From contig NZ_LR699119.1 of the NCBI RefSeq assembly GCF_902459485.1, forward strand, positions 62,001 to 126,000: DNA of 64,000 bases. Direction: 5' to 3'. The notes under the pieces are model-generated. The model had not been told where the DNA came from and did no database searches. It saw only the letters and a program-made list of their open reading frames with translations. Source of the DNA: Aquicella siphonis. Lineage in GTDB: Bacteria > Pseudomonadota > Gammaproteobacteria > DSM-16500. The position numbers were made by a program, and so were the translations under genes. Shown here one piece after another: positions 53,905 through 63,469 of the stretch (the stretch's first letter is position 1; each line of letters opens with the position of its first letter).

Positions 53905-54669
53905 ATGAATGATTTGCAAGACTTGCATATTCTGGTGACGCGGCCTGAGCCGCAAGGGCAGGAATTATGCAGACAGATAACAGCGCGCGGCGGACAGGCA
54001 ATCAACTTTCCTGTCATCGCGTTTTCCCCGCCGCCCGATTTGTGCGCATTCACAAGCGGCATTGCCGCGTTGGGCGATCAGGATTGGCTGATATTCATCA
54101 GCCCGCAGTCTGTCCATGCTTCAACGGCTGAAATCACCAGGGTCTGGCCGCGGCTGCCGGATCGGGTCAGAATTGCCGCGACGGGCGCGGGTACAGCGAA
54201 AGCGCTGCGGGACGCGGGATTGAAAGTCACGGCCTGTCCGCATGCGGACTGGAGCAGCGAGGGAATTTTGGCGATGCCGGAATTCCAGTCTGTTGGAGGC
54301 CAAAAAATTGCCGTTTTGCGCGGGCAGGGAGGGCGTGAACTCATCGATCAGGCGTTGGCTGCTCGCGGTGCCAGAATAATGACCATCATCGCTTATGAAC
54401 GTGTGCTTCCCCGAACAGATGTGAATCCTGTTCTGGCGTTACTCAGAGAGAACCGGATTGATGTGACCGTTTGCACTTCTTTTGAAGGGGCAAGAAATCT
54501 GAAGACGCTGCTGGGCGAAGCCGGATGGCCTTTTATCAGGAAAATCCCCCTGATAGTCATGAGTGAGAGGATAAAATCGCTTGCGCAGGATTTGGGTTTT
54601 CAGACAATATGGGTAACTCGCAATGCCAGCCAGGCCGCCATTCTGGAAAGGTGCAGAAAGAAGGATTAA
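53905..54669 (+). CDS. hemD: Uroporphyrinogen-III synthase HemD
   Basis: The 254-residue protein begins LHILVTRPEPQGQELCRQIT and has DWLIFISPQSVHA, RIAATGAGTAKAL, KIAVLRGQGGRELIDQAL and the C-terminal VMSERIKSLAQDLGF, the diffuse set of positions conserved in HemD. It closes hydroxymethylbilane with inversion of ring D to give uroporphyrinogen III. It starts eight bases after hemC and ends three bases before hemX, so translation is probably coupled. Sequence identity in this family is always low; operon position strengthens the call. Confidence 0.94.
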   Translation: MNDLQDLHILVTRPEPQGQELCRQITARGGQAINFPVIAFSPPPDLCAFTSGIAALGDQDWLIFISPQSVHASTAEITRVWPRLPDRVRIAATGAGTAKALRDAGLKVTACPHADWSSEGILAMPEFQSVGGQKIAVLRGQGGRELIDQALAARGARIMTIIAYERVLPRTDVNPVLALLRENRIDVTVCTSFEGARNLKTLLGEAGWPFIRKIPLIVMSERIKSLAQDLGFQTIWVTRNASQAAILERCRKKD

Positions 54670-54672
54670 ACA

Positions 54673-55710
54673 ATGACAGATCAAAACGAAACCCTGGAAA
54701 ATCAGCCGGAAAACCGCCGTTCGCACTGGGTCGGCATCGGAATTTCCTTTTCTGTTCTGGCGGTCGTTGTGATGATTGGTGCGTTTGGATATGGTTTTTT
54801 CCAGCTTTCACAAATTAATGTTGGACTGGCCCGTTCCGTGAGCGATTTGCAGTCACGGTGGGAAAACAGCCAGAAGCAGGTTGCGGTCTTGCAAAAAAAC
54901 GTTGATGAGCTGGAGCAGGCTGGACAAAAATCACTCGAGCTTTCAGCGCAGCAGGAAAAAGTCCTGTCGGAGTGGCGTGCGGCGCAGCAGGGAGATATGA
55001 ACAAGTGGCATGTCGCCGAAGCCCGGTACCTGGTGAAACTGGCCAATGATCATTTGCAGTTTTCGCACGATATCAATATGGCACTGATTTTGCTGCAACA
55101 GGCGGATTCAGTATTGCAAAACCTGCAGGATCCCGGATTGTTGGAAATTCGCAAGTCTGTCGCCGCGGATATAGCCAATTTGCAAGCGCTGCCGCAAACA
55201 GACGTCACTTCCTTGTATTTGCGGGCAATCGCGCTGGATGCGCAAGTCAATCAACTTCCCCTGCCGGCCAGTCCGTTGAAAAATGACAGTCAGCCGGCTC
55301 CGGCCGCCGCAGTATCTCCTGATTTGCCTTGGTGGAAAGCCGGACTGGAATACGCCTGGCAAGGTCTTAACCGGATAGTCATTATTCGCAAGAACGGCGG
55401 GAATGCGCTTCCGCTCGTACTGCCGGAAGAAAAGATTTTCCTTTATCAGAACCTGCATGCGCAAATGGAAAATGTCATCTGGAGTATTCTGCACGGCAAT
55501 ATCGCCGTTTATCAGGCAAGCCTTGTGCGTGTCACGGCCTGGATACAGCAATACTTTGACCAGGACTCCCAGGCAACGAAAAACATGCTGCAATCCCTGG
55601 ATGAATTGCGAAAAATCAATATTCAGCCGCCAGTGACGAATCTATCCAATACCTTACAACTCTTTGAGCAGAATTTTGCAAAGACAGATCAGGCGCAAGC
55701 GGGGCAATAG
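54673..55710 (+). CDS. hemX: HemX, inner-membrane protein of the haem operon
   Basis: The 345-residue protein has a short cytoplasmic head, one membrane segment at about residues 17-39 (WVGIGISFSVLAVVVMIGAF), a coiled-coil stalk (LQSRWENSQKQVAVLQKNVD) and an alpha-helical periplasmic domain with WHVAEARYLVKLANDHLQF, the most conserved motif of the family. It is sometimes labelled uroporphyrinogen-III C-methyltransferase, but it has no methyltransferase fold. The precise role in haem synthesis is unknown. It lies between hemD and hemY as in E. coli. Confidence 0.92.
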   Translation: MTDQNETLENQPENRRSHWVGIGISFSVLAVVVMIGAFGYGFFQLSQINVGLARSVSDLQSRWENSQKQVAVLQKNVDELEQAGQKSLELSAQQEKVLSEWRAAQQGDMNKWHVAEARYLVKLANDHLQFSHDINMALILLQQADSVLQNLQDPGLLEIRKSVAADIANLQALPQTDVTSLYLRAIALDAQVNQLPLPASPLKNDSQPAPAAAVSPDLPWWKAGLEYAWQGLNRIVIIRKNGGNALPLVLPEEKIFLYQNLHAQMENVIWSILHGNIAVYQASLVRVTAWIQQYFDQDSQATKNMLQSLDELRKINIQPPVTNLSNTLQLFEQNFAKTDQAQAGQ

Positions 55711-55719
55711 GAGGCGCGC

Positions 55720-56918
55720 ATGTGGCGTTTATTCATATTCTTGATATTTCTTCTGGCCTCTGTCTGGTTCGGGGTGGAAGTGGTGCGGCATCCCGGCTAT
55801 CTGCTGCTGGTGTATCAGCCCTGGATGGTGCAAATGCCCGTCTGGTTTGCGCTGCTCTCCTTGCTTGTTTTTCTCGGCCTTTTTTGGCTAGTCATCGGAT
55901 CTATCGATAGAATAGGTTTTTTGTGGTTCAGGATGAAAAACTGGGTTTCCATACGCAGGGAACACCGGTCGTACAGCAAGACGACCCAGGGACTATCGGC
56001 TTTGATAGAGGGCCGTTGGAAGAAGGCGGAGCGGCTGCTGCTCGCGGGAGTGAATCAGTCGTTTGAGCCGCTGATTAATTATTTGTCCGCCGCGCGCGCC
56101 GCACACGAACAATCCGCGTACGAAAGACGGGATGATTACATACAGAAAGCTTATGAAATTGCGCCGGACGCCAGGCTCGCAATCGGGTTGACCCAGGCGG
56201 AACTGGAAGTAAGACAGAACAAGTTTGAGCAGGCGACCGCGACCCTGAATCACTTACGCCAGGACTCCCCCGGCATCCGCGTGTTCTCAAAATGCTGGAG
56301 AAAATATATGTCCGGCTTGCGGACTGGAAAAATTTGCAGTCTTTGCTGCCGGCAATGCGAAAAGCAAAAATCCTGACGCCGGATGAATATGAATTATTTG
56401 AAAAAAACATTTATTGCGAAATTTTCCGCGCTTCCAATGGAAAGCGATTGAGTGATATCAGGCAAACCTGGAGCCAGGTTCCCCGTTATCTGAAAAAAAA
56501 TCCTGAAATCGTGTGCGCTTATGTCAAACAGATTTCCCGTCACGCGCCTGTCACCGGGACTGACACGACCAAGGAAATGGAAGAATTGATTCGCAAGACC
56601 CTCAAGACACAATGGCAGCCCGATCTGGCGAGAATGTATGGCGATTTGCCATTTAACAATCTTAACCGTCAGCTGGTCATCGCGGGTGCCTGGCTCAAGA
56701 TGTATGGGCAGCAGCCTGAACTGCTGTTAACACTGGGCAGATTATGCATGCGGGTACAACTGTGGGGAAAAGCCAGGGATTATTTTGAAAAGTGCCTTGC
56801 GCTTGGTCCTGATGCGGAAGCTTCGCTGGAATACGGCAAGCTGCTGGAACAGCTGGATGAACCCAACGCGGCAATGCAAAAATACCGGGATGGACTCGCG
56901 CGGCTGACAGAGCGCTAG
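55720..56918 (+). pseudogene. hemY: HemY, frameshifted (one base missing near 56272)
   Basis: The first frame (55720-56376) begins with two membrane segments (LFIFLIFLLASVWFGVEVVR and FALLSLLVFLGLFWLVIGSI) and TPR-like helices, as in HemY. It runs normally to LNHLRQDSPG, then loses the family sequence. The next frame resumes exactly there with HPRVLKMLEKIYVRLADWKN and continues to 56918. Adding one base in the run TCCCCCGGCAT (about 56265-56275) restores a 399-residue protein, the normal HemY length. No classical slippery site is present. This is either a real inactivating deletion or a sequencing error next to a C-run. The gene closes the hem operon. Confidence 0.88.
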
Positions 56919-57135
56919 CAAGCCGGGGCTCGTTTTTCGAAAGAGGCTTGTTGACCGGTTAACCGGGCAGGCCAATGAATGTCCTGGTTATTAACCGGAA
57001 CAATATCATTAATTATCAATTAGTTGAATAAAATTGCGGGTATGGGCTGCTATGCATGCAAGGCTTAAGACGATTTTGCGCTGGATGCGGTAAAATATGC
57101 TATCATGCTTTCCGTTTTTTTGATGGGTTTGAGCT

Positions 57136-57639
57136 ATGGCTTTACTGGAAATATTGAAATATCCGGATCCGCGATTGCGCATCAAGGCGCAGCCGGTTGT
57201 TTCCATTGACGATGAATTGCGCCGTATCGCAGAAGACATGTATGAAACCATGTATGATAGCTGCGGCGTTGGCCTGGCGGGAACCCAAGTCAATATACAC
57301 CAGCGTATATTTACCATGGATGTGTCTGAAGCGCGGGACCAGCGCATTTGTGTCCTGAATCCTGAAATTCTGCACAAGGAAGGAATTCAATATGAAGCCG
57401 AGGGCTGTTTGTCTGTTGGCGGCGGCGCTTATGACAAAGTCGAGCGCGCGTTAAAAGTCCGTTTGCGCGGCATGGATCTGGATGGCAAAACATTTGAAAT
57501 TGAGGCTGAAGGTTTGATGGCAGTCTGCATTCAGCACGAAATCGACCATTTGAACGGGATTTTATTTATCGATCATCTGTCCCGCCTGAAACAAGATCGT
57601 ATCCGTAAAAAGATTGTAAAATCCGAACGCCGGGAATAG
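57136..57639 (+). CDS. def: Peptide deformylase Def
   Basis: The 167-residue protein has the three metal-site motifs: GVGLAGTQV (motif 1, normally GxGLAAxQ, here with Gly-Thr), EGCLSVGG (motif 2, with the metal cysteine) and QHEIDHLNGILF (motif 3, two His and the catalytic Glu). It removes formyl groups from nascent proteins. The start MALLEILKYPDPRLRIKA is typical. fmt follows after three bases and rsmB after that, the same order as in E. coli (def-fmt-rsmB). An AT-rich gap with possible TATCAT at 57101-57106 precedes it. Confidence 0.96.
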   Translation: MALLEILKYPDPRLRIKAQPVVSIDDELRRIAEDMYETMYDSCGVGLAGTQVNIHQRIFTMDVSEARDQRICVLNPEILHKEGIQYEAEGCLSVGGGAYDKVERALKVRLRGMDLDGKTFEIEAEGLMAVCIQHEIDHLNGILFIDHLSRLKQDRIRKKIVKSERRE

Positions 57640-57642
57640 TCA

Positions 57643-58593
57643 GTGTCCATACCCCATCTGAATATCATTTTCGCGGGAACCCCTTCTTTCGCTGCCGTGG
57701 CGCTGGAAGCATTAATGCATTCGCATCACCAAGTTCTGGCTGTCTATACACAGCCAGACCGGCCGTCAGGCAGGGGATTAAAACTAACGCCTAGTCCGGT
57801 CAAGGAGTTGGCGCTGTCATATCAGCTGCCTGTTCATCAGCCCGTGTCGCTCAAAGATGAGCGGGAGCAGGAGATACTCGCTGCGTTTCACCCGGATGTC
57901 ATGGTGGTTGCGGCTTATGGATTATTATTGCCTTCCGCTGTGTTATCCATTCCGCGACTGGGTTGCGTTAACATTCACCCTTCGCTGCTGCCGCGCTGGC
58001 GCGGGGCCGCGCCGATACAGCGGGCGATATTCGCCGGCGATACGCATACCGGTGTGACCATCATGCAGATGGATCAGGGCCTGGACACGGGTCCCATGCT
58101 GCTTCAGCGTGAGTATCAAATGACTGCGGATGAAACGTCACAGACACTGCTCGACAGGCTTGCCAAAGCAGGAGCGGATGCCTTGATCGAGGCTCTGGAT
58201 TTAATGGCGCAAGACAGGCTGCAACCCAAACCCCAGGATAATCAGTCTGCCACTTACGCGCAAAAAATCACCAAGGAAGAAGCCTTGCTTGATTGGGAGC
58301 AGCCCGCCCTTGTACTGGAGCATATTATCCGCGCGTTTAATCCCTGGCCGGTTGCCTATACTTCCTGGGAGGGACAAAGTCTGCGGATCTGGATGGCGAA
58401 AGCGCTGCAGGAAGTGCACAATCTGCCCGCGCGCACAATAGTGCGCGCTTCTCGTGAAGGTATAGATGTCGCGGCAGGAAACGGCGTGCTCAGGCTGCTG
58501 GAATTACAACTGCCCGGTGGAAAAGCCATGTCTGCCGCGGATTTTTATAACGCTCATCATGAGAAACTGCGCGCGGGACAGCGGCTCATATGA
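57643..58593 (+). CDS. fmt: Methionyl-tRNA formyltransferase Fmt
   Basis: The GTG start gives 316 residues. [20 protein letters not shown] is the N-terminal signature, and [20 protein letters not shown] with [17 protein letters not shown] is the tetrahydrofolate-binding and catalytic segment (Asn-His-Asp set around [13 protein letters not shown]). The C-terminal domain ([11 protein letters not shown] onward) binds the tRNA. It formylates initiator Met-tRNA. Its stop overlaps the rsmB start (ATGA), so the two are translationally coupled. Confidence 0.96.
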   Translation: MSIPHLNIIFAGTPSFAAVALEALMHSHHQVLAVYTQPDRPSGRGLKLTPSPVKELALSYQLPVHQPVSLKDEREQEILAAFHPDVMVVAAYGLLLPSAVLSIPRLGCVNIHPSLLPRWRGAAPIQRAIFAGDTHTGVTIMQMDQGLDTGPMLLQREYQMTADETSQTLLDRLAKAGADALIEALDLMAQDRLQPKPQDNQSATYAQKITKEEALLDWEQPALVLEHIIRAFNPWPVAYTSWEGQSLRIWMAKALQEVHNLPARTIVRASREGIDVAAGNGVLRLLELQLPGGKAMSAADFYNAHHEKLRAGQRLI

Positions 58594-59900
58594 TGAATCT
58601 CCGACTGGCCGCCGCGCGCATCATCGATCAAGTAACTGATGGCCGCTCATTATCCGATTGTCTAGACGCTCCATTATCGGCAGTCAAAGATGCCCGTGAC
58701 CGCGCATGGGTGCATGCGCTGTGTTATGGAGTCTGCCGGTATTACACAAGGCTGGATGCGGTTCTGGGGCATCTGCTGCAAAAACCCATGAAAGCCAAGG
58801 ACAGTGATGTTCACGCATTGTTGCTGACGGGTTTGTATCAGCTGATGTACATGCGGGTTCCGGATTACGCGGCCGTCACGGAGACAGTAAATGCGACCGC
58901 GCAGCTCAAAAAAACCTGGGCGCGCGGTTTGGTGAATGCAGTATTGCGAGAATATCTGCGCAGCAGGGATAGGATTGAAAAAACTCTAGAGGCGGATCCG
59001 GAAGCCAGTTTCGCCCATCCTCAGTGGTGGATAGATGCGGTCAGGCAGGATTGGCCGTATCACTGGCAGTCAATTCTGCATGCGAACAATCAGCACCCGC
59101 CTTTTGCCTTGCGCGTTAACCGGCGCTTGATTTCCAGGGACAAATACCTGGAAAAACTGGCAGACGCCGGCCATCCCGCAAAGGCCATTCCTGAAACGGA
59201 TAGCGGCATCATTCTCGAAACACCGGTTGCGGCGGATGAGTTGCCAGGATTTTCAGCGGGAGAAATATCCGTCCAGGACGGTGCCGCGCAATTAGCGGCA
59301 GGCCTGCTCGATCTCGCTCCGCATCTGCGCGTCCTGGATGCGTGCGCCGCGCCCGGCGGTAAACTGACGCATATACTGGAAATCATGCCCGATCTTGCCG
59401 GGCTCAGCGCGATAGAAAAAGAACCGTCGCGCCTGCCGCAGATTACAGAGAATCTTAATCGATTAAACATGCGTGCAGATTTGTTCTGTCATGATGCGAA
59501 TGATGTCTCTGGATGGTGGGATGGCAGGTTGTTCGACCGCGTACTGGTGGACGCGCCCTGTTCCGCCAGCGGGGTGGTGCGTCGTCATCCGGATATCAAG
59601 TTATTAAGACGACAGTCTGACGTGGGAATGCTCGCGGCGGAACAGCGGCGGCTGCTCGCGTCGCTATGGCAAGTGCTGAAGCCGGGCGGTTTTCTGGTGT
59701 ATGCCACCTGCTCGGTTTTTCTTCAGGAAAATGTATTTGTGCTGCGCGATTTCATGCGCTCACATCAGGATGCCGCGGAAGACAAGCTCATTGTGGATTG
59801 GGGGTTGCCTTGCGAGATCGGGCGTCAGATTATTCCTGGCATGCATGACATGGACGGATTTTATTACGCACGGCTACGCAAGCTGCCGTCCGGCTGTTAA
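58590..59900 (+). CDS. rsmB: 16S rRNA (cytosine-967-C5)-methyltransferase RsmB
   Basis: The 436-residue protein has the N-terminal NusB-like RNA-binding domain ([20 protein letters not shown]) and a C-terminal Rossmann methyltransferase with [19 protein letters not shown] for S-adenosylmethionine. The two cysteines of the m5C mechanism are Cys324 in [16 protein letters not shown] and Cys374 in YATCSVF, one residue from E. coli C325 and C375. It methylates C967 of 16S rRNA. It is the last gene of def-fmt-rsmB. Confidence 0.96.
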   Translation: MMNLRLAAARIIDQVTDGRSLSDCLDAPLSAVKDARDRAWVHALCYGVCRYYTRLDAVLGHLLQKPMKAKDSDVHALLLTGLYQLMYMRVPDYAAVTETVNATAQLKKTWARGLVNAVLREYLRSRDRIEKTLEADPEASFAHPQWWIDAVRQDWPYHWQSILHANNQHPPFALRVNRRLISRDKYLEKLADAGHPAKAIPETDSGIILETPVAADELPGFSAGEISVQDGAAQLAAGLLDLAPHLRVLDACAAPGGKLTHILEIMPDLAGLSAIEKEPSRLPQITENLNRLNMRADLFCHDANDVSGWWDGRLFDRVLVDAPCSASGVVRRHPDIKLLRRQSDVGMLAAEQRRLLASLWQVLKPGGFLVYATCSVFLQENVFVLRDFMRSHQDAAEDKLIVDWGLPCEIGRQIIPGMHDMDGFYYARLRKLPSGC

Positions 59901-59904
59901 GCCG
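59891..59904 (+). terminator. Short hairpin at the rsmB stop
   Basis: CGGCT-GTTA-AGCCG spans the rsmB stop codon and is followed by CTATTTTAG. The stem is short and the T-tract interrupted, so this is a weak terminator candidate. Confidence 0.4.
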
Positions 59905-60111
59905 CTATTTTAGTCATCTTGTTCCTGTTCAATGTTCCCGGGAAAAATGAATTGCAGGATGACGGCAACTGTGAGAAAGACTAGAATCTAAGATGCTCAC
60001 TGGCGACAGACAGGCCGTGCCTGGAGCAGGCAAAGAAAGCGGAAACCGGGTACTCTTTCATTGCTTGAATGAGCGTAAGGTGAGTAAGATAGATAATCAG
60101 TGAGGAATGCC

Positions 60112-61167
60112 ATGCGTATTGAATATGATGTGAAACTTGATTTCCGTGATGTGCTCATTCGACCCAAACGCAGCGTGCTGAAAACCCGCGCTGATGTTTC
60201 ACTGGAAAGGGAATTCAAGTTCAGGCATACCCAGACGATATGGCACGGCGTGCCTATCATTGCTTCTAACATGGACCATACCGGCACATTCAACATGGCC
60301 AAGGCTTTGTCGGAGCATAGGCTGTTGACCGCTTTGGATAAATTCATTCCGCTGGAAGACTGGAAGAATTTTTCGGATGAACAGCCAAAAGTGCTTTTGT
60401 CCGCATTTGTATCTGTGGGCATCGCTGAATCGGATTTCAAAAAACTTGAAGAGATCATGCGGTTTGCCCATATCCCGTTTCTTTGTCTGGATGTGGCAAA
60501 TGGCTACACCGAGCGGTTTGTTTCCTGTCTTGAGCATTTACGTGAAAAATACCCTTCCACTGTTATCATGGCGGGCAATGTGGTGACGGGTGAAATGGTC
60601 GAAGAATTGATACTCTCCGGCGCCGACATTGTGAAGATAGGCATAGGTCCGGGTTCTGTCTGCACGACCCGGGAAAAAACCGGCGTTGGTTATCCGCAAT
60701 TGTCCGCTATCATTGAATGCGCGGACGCGGCGCACGGGTTGGGCGGCCAGGTATGCGCAGACGGCGGCTGCACAACGCCGGGCGATGTCGCCAAGGCTTT
60801 CGCTGCCGGCGCAGACTTCGTCATGCTGGGCGGCATGTTTGCCGGTCACGATGAATGCCTGGGTGAAGTGATTGAAGAGCATGGTAAAAAATTCAAGCGT
60901 TTTTATGGCATGAGTTCTGCCGAAGCCATGGAACGACACCATGGCACAGTGGCGGATTATCGGGCCAGTGAAGGCCGTTCAGTCAACGTACCCTACCGCG
61001 GTCCGGTCAAGAATACGGTATTGGATATACTGGGCGGCATACGTTCAACCTGCACTTATGTGGGGGCGCACCGCCTCAAGGAATTGTCCAAACGCACGAC
61101 ATTCATCCGTGTGACCCGGCAATTGAATGAAGTCTTTGTCCCATATGACGTGGACAAGAATCGCTAA
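60112..61167 (+). CDS. guaC: GMP reductase GuaC
   Basis: The ATG at 60112 with GAGGA upstream gives 351 residues starting [20 protein letters not shown], as in E. coli GuaC; a GTG four codons earlier is less likely. The IMP dehydrogenase/GMP reductase barrel shows [40 protein letters not shown] with catalytic Cys184 (E. coli C186), [20 protein letters not shown] and [10 protein letters not shown]. GuaC converts GMP to IMP with NADPH and balances purine pools. It appears monocistronic with about 200 bp upstream in which I see no gene. Confidence 0.96.
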   Translation: MRIEYDVKLDFRDVLIRPKRSVLKTRADVSLEREFKFRHTQTIWHGVPIIASNMDHTGTFNMAKALSEHRLLTALDKFIPLEDWKNFSDEQPKVLLSAFVSVGIAESDFKKLEEIMRFAHIPFLCLDVANGYTERFVSCLEHLREKYPSTVIMAGNVVTGEMVEELILSGADIVKIGIGPGSVCTTREKTGVGYPQLSAIIECADAAHGLGGQVCADGGCTTPGDVAKAFAAGADFVMLGGMFAGHDECLGEVIEEHGKKFKRFYGMSSAEAMERHHGTVADYRASEGRSVNVPYRGPVKNTVLDILGGIRSTCTYVGAHRLKELSKRTTFIRVTRQLNEVFVPYDVDKNR

Positions 61168-61431
61168 ACGGAAGCCTGCCTGATCCCGTAAATCATGGTT
61201 CTTGCCAGCCATGTGCGGCAACAGGGATAAACCGCCGCAAGCATTGATGGCCGGCGGAATCTGGGCTACCATTTTCCCCACTTCGTATCTGAACCGCATG
61301 ACCGCGGTATTCATGGAAGCGCAGATAGATGAACACGCCAGGCCCTCCGGTTGGCAGCGTCCCGGTTTTCCTTATTTTGAGTGAAACAAGGCCGCTATGG
61401 ATGTCATAACAAATAAAAAGGAGTGTGAATC

Positions 61432-61995
61432 ATGTTGAAGAAACTGTCTGTTGCAAGCGCCATTCTGGTGTTAACCGCAAATACAGCATTGGCGAATTCC
61501 GGCCCGTATGTGGGCGCCGGCCTGGGTATCACCTCGAATACCGCAACCACTCAGACTTTCGGAAGTTTCCGCGGCGTGCCTTTAAGCGTGTTCGCAGGAT
61601 ACGGCGGTATCGTTTACCAGAACTTTTATCTCGCGGGTGAATTGACCGGAATACTCGCAACCGGGGAATTATCCAATCAGGGTGCTGTCAGAACCAGTTA
61701 TGGCTACGGGGCCAGTGTCGTGCCGGGGTTTGTCCTTTGTGACCATACGATTACTTTTGCCCGTCTGGGTATCGTCAGAACCCATTTCTCGCAGGTGCGT
61801 GTGCCGACTGCAAGCACGACCACAAATCAGACCGGCGGACAATTTGGCCTGGGCATTCAAACCGCTTTGACACAAAATGTCGATTTGCGCGGCGAGTATG
61901 ATTTTATCGCTTATAAATCAATCAGCTCTGGCGGTTATTCTGCGCACCCGCGTTCCGATGTCGCGACAGCCAGCCTGGTGTACAAGTTCATGTAA
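61432..61995 (+). CDS. Small outer-membrane beta-barrel protein
   Basis: The 187-residue protein has a signal peptide (MLKKLSVASAILVLTANTALA, cut before NSGPY) and then alternating short strands rich in Gly, Tyr and Thr (PYVGAGLGITSNT, LSVFAGYGGIVYQNFYLAGE, TSYGYGASVVPGFVL, NVDLRGEYDFIAY), ending VATASLVYKFM. This fits an 8-stranded barrel of the OmpA/OmpW size class or a surface-antigen family. AAGGAG stands eight bases before the ATG. The function is unknown; Legionellales have many such porin-like proteins. A clear terminator follows. Confidence 0.82.
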   Translation: MLKKLSVASAILVLTANTALANSGPYVGAGLGITSNTATTQTFGSFRGVPLSVFAGYGGIVYQNFYLAGELTGILATGELSNQGAVRTSYGYGASVVPGFVLCDHTITFARLGIVRTHFSQVRVPTASTTTNQTGGQFGLGIQTALTQNVDLRGEYDFIAYKSISSGGYSAHPRSDVATASLVYKFM

Positions 61996-62017
61996 TCCGA
62001 CTGTGCTTGCCGCAGAA

Positions 62018-62043
62018 AGGCGCGGCACAGGCCGCGCCTCTTT
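62018..62043 (+). terminator. Intrinsic terminator after the beta-barrel gene
   Basis: AGGCGCGGC (62018-62026), loop ACAG and GCCGCGCCT (62031-62039) form a GC-rich perfect 9-bp stem followed by CTTT, 23 bp after the stop codon. Confidence 0.8.
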
Positions 62044-62113
62044 CACGGCCATGAAGGCGGGAAGATGGCTGTTTTACGTATCTGAAAGGGTGATTTTTCC
62101 CCTGAATTTACTC

Positions 62114-62119
62114 TATACT
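62114..62119 (+). promoter_or_regulatory. Candidate -10 box for gmhB-plsC
   Basis: TATACT lies 41 bp before the gmhB ATG, downstream of the terminator at 62018. No good -35 element is visible. Confidence 0.35.
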
Positions 62120-62160
62120 TCATTTCAACTAACCAAGACCAAGAATTCGAGCCGCATACC

Positions 62161-62718
62161 ATGTCATATATCATTCTGGATCGGGATGGCGTTATCAATT
62201 TCGATTCGGACGAGTACATCAAGTCACCTGAAGAGTGGCTGCCTATTCCCGGCAGTCTGGAAGCCATTGCGCAATTGAACCGCCATGGTTACCGTGTGCT
62301 GATCGTGACAAACCAGTCAGGCATTGCGAGAGGCTATTATGATCTTGATATGCTTGATCTGATTCATGAAAAACTGATGCGTGAACTGGCATCCGTCGGG
62401 GGATATATAGAAGAGATTTTTTTCTGTCCGCATCATCCGGATGAAGCCTGTTTATGCCGCAAACCCCAGCCAGGCCTGCTTTACCGGCTGTCCGAGAAAT
62501 ATCATGTGGATCTCAGCCAGACTTTTTTTATCGGGGATTCATACGTCGATGTGAAAGCGGCGAGAACCGCGGGCGCTATTCCGCTGCTGGTGCGCACAGG
62601 TAAAGGCGAGCGGACATTGGAACAATATCCGGAGTTGGCGGCTATCCCCCATTTTTCTGATTTAGCGAGGGCAGTGGAATATGTTTTATCTCGACCGGGA
62701 AACCGGCATGAAGGCTGA
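62161..62718 (+). CDS. gmhB: D-glycero-beta-D-manno-heptose 1,7-bisphosphate 7-phosphatase GmhB
   Basis: The 185-residue protein is a HAD phosphatase. The nucleophile motif ILDRDGVIN is at residues 5-13, followed by LIVTNQSGIARG, the zinc-binding CPHHPDEACLCRKP loop typical of GmhB (Cys, His, Cys, Cys) and FFIGDSYVDVKAA for the acidic pair. It removes the 7-phosphate of heptose bisphosphate in the route to ADP-heptose for the lipopolysaccharide core. In some genomes the same enzyme is annotated as histidinol phosphatase-like. It overlaps the plsC-type acyltransferase gene, so the two envelope genes are co-translated. Confidence 0.92.
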   Translation: MSYIILDRDGVINFDSDEYIKSPEEWLPIPGSLEAIAQLNRHGYRVLIVTNQSGIARGYYDLDMLDLIHEKLMRELASVGGYIEEIFFCPHHPDEACLCRKPQPGLLYRLSEKYHVDLSQTFFIGDSYVDVKAARTAGAIPLLVRTGKGERTLEQYPELAAIPHFSDLARAVEYVLSRPGNRHEG

Positions 62719-63469
62719 ATCCTATTCTCAATTCAACTTGTTCGTGCGGTCATTGATTTTTTCCATCTATTCCGCGGTCACCATCATACTTTACAGTTTC
62801 ATATGCCTTGCGTCCCTGCCTTTTCCCTTGCGTTACCGGCATGGTCTGATCCGCGCATACATGCAGGTCTATTTTGTCGTGCTGAAAAAAGTCTGTCATA
62901 TTGATTACAGGATTGAAGGTCTGGAAAATATTCCGAAAGACCGCAATGGCATCATCTTGTGCAAGCATCAATCCACCTGGGAAACATTTTTTCTGCCGAT
63001 TTATTTTCACACGCCTGCCGCGATCGCAAAAAGGGAACTGGCGTGGGTGCCATTTTTTGGCTGGGGACTGGCTGTCTCGGATCCGATTTTCATCAACCGA
63101 AGCAATAAAAAATCTTCCATGCAGCAAATCATTGAAAAGGGAACAAAATGCCTGGAACAGGGGCGTTGGATCATGGTGTTTCCCGAAGGCACCCGCGTGC
63201 CTTACGGCAAGGTTGGTCAATACAAACTGGGCGGCGCGCGGCTTGCCGCCGTTTCCGGTTATCCGGTGATTCCTGTCGCGCACAATGCCGGAAAATTCTG
63301 GCCGCGCAGAAAATTCATCAAACAACCCGGCACGATTACCGTTGTCATCGGTCCGCTGATTGAAAGCAAAGACCGCAGGCCCGAAGAAATTTTAAAGCTT
63401 GCCAAGGATTGGATTGAATCGACCATGGTTCGTATTAGCGGCCTCGTCGATGAATCCGCCCGTCAATAA
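62708..63469 (+). CDS. plsC: 1-acyl-sn-glycerol-3-phosphate acyltransferase (PlsC family)
   Basis: The ATG at 62708 gives 253 residues; an ATG at 62681 in the same frame is equally possible and both overlap gmhB. A hydrophobic N-terminal hairpin (FVRSLIFSIYSAVTIILYSF) anchors the protein. The acyltransferase motifs are ILCKHQSTWETFF (HX4E in place of the commoner HX4D, as is usual in this subgroup), FINRSNKKSSM, and VFPEGTRVPYGKVGQYKLGG, with YPVIPVAHNAG last. It acylates lysophosphatidate to phosphatidate at the inner membrane. Its 3' end overlaps the convergent DUF3298 gene. Confidence 0.9.
   Translation: MKAESYSQFNLFVRSLIFSIYSAVTIILYSFICLASLPFPLRYRHGLIRAYMQVYFVVLKKVCHIDYRIEGLENIPKDRNGIILCKHQSTWETFFLPIYFHTPAAIAKRELAWVPFFGWGLAVSDPIFINRSNKKSSMQQIIEKGTKCLEQGRWIMVFPEGTRVPYGKVGQYKLGGARLAAVSGYPVIPVAHNAGKFWPRRKFIKQPGTITVVIGPLIESKDRRPEEILKLAKDWIESTMVRISGLVDESARQ

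Noticed and set aside
59901-60111. tRNA or small RNA gene before guaC
   Set aside because: I could not fold a cloverleaf or find T-loop/anticodon-stem consensus; the sequence shows only short unrelated stems.
61202-61384. 60-codon frame between guaC and the beta-barrel gene
   Set aside because: No ribosome site and no similarity that I can see; an equally long frame exists on the other strand, so this is likely chance.
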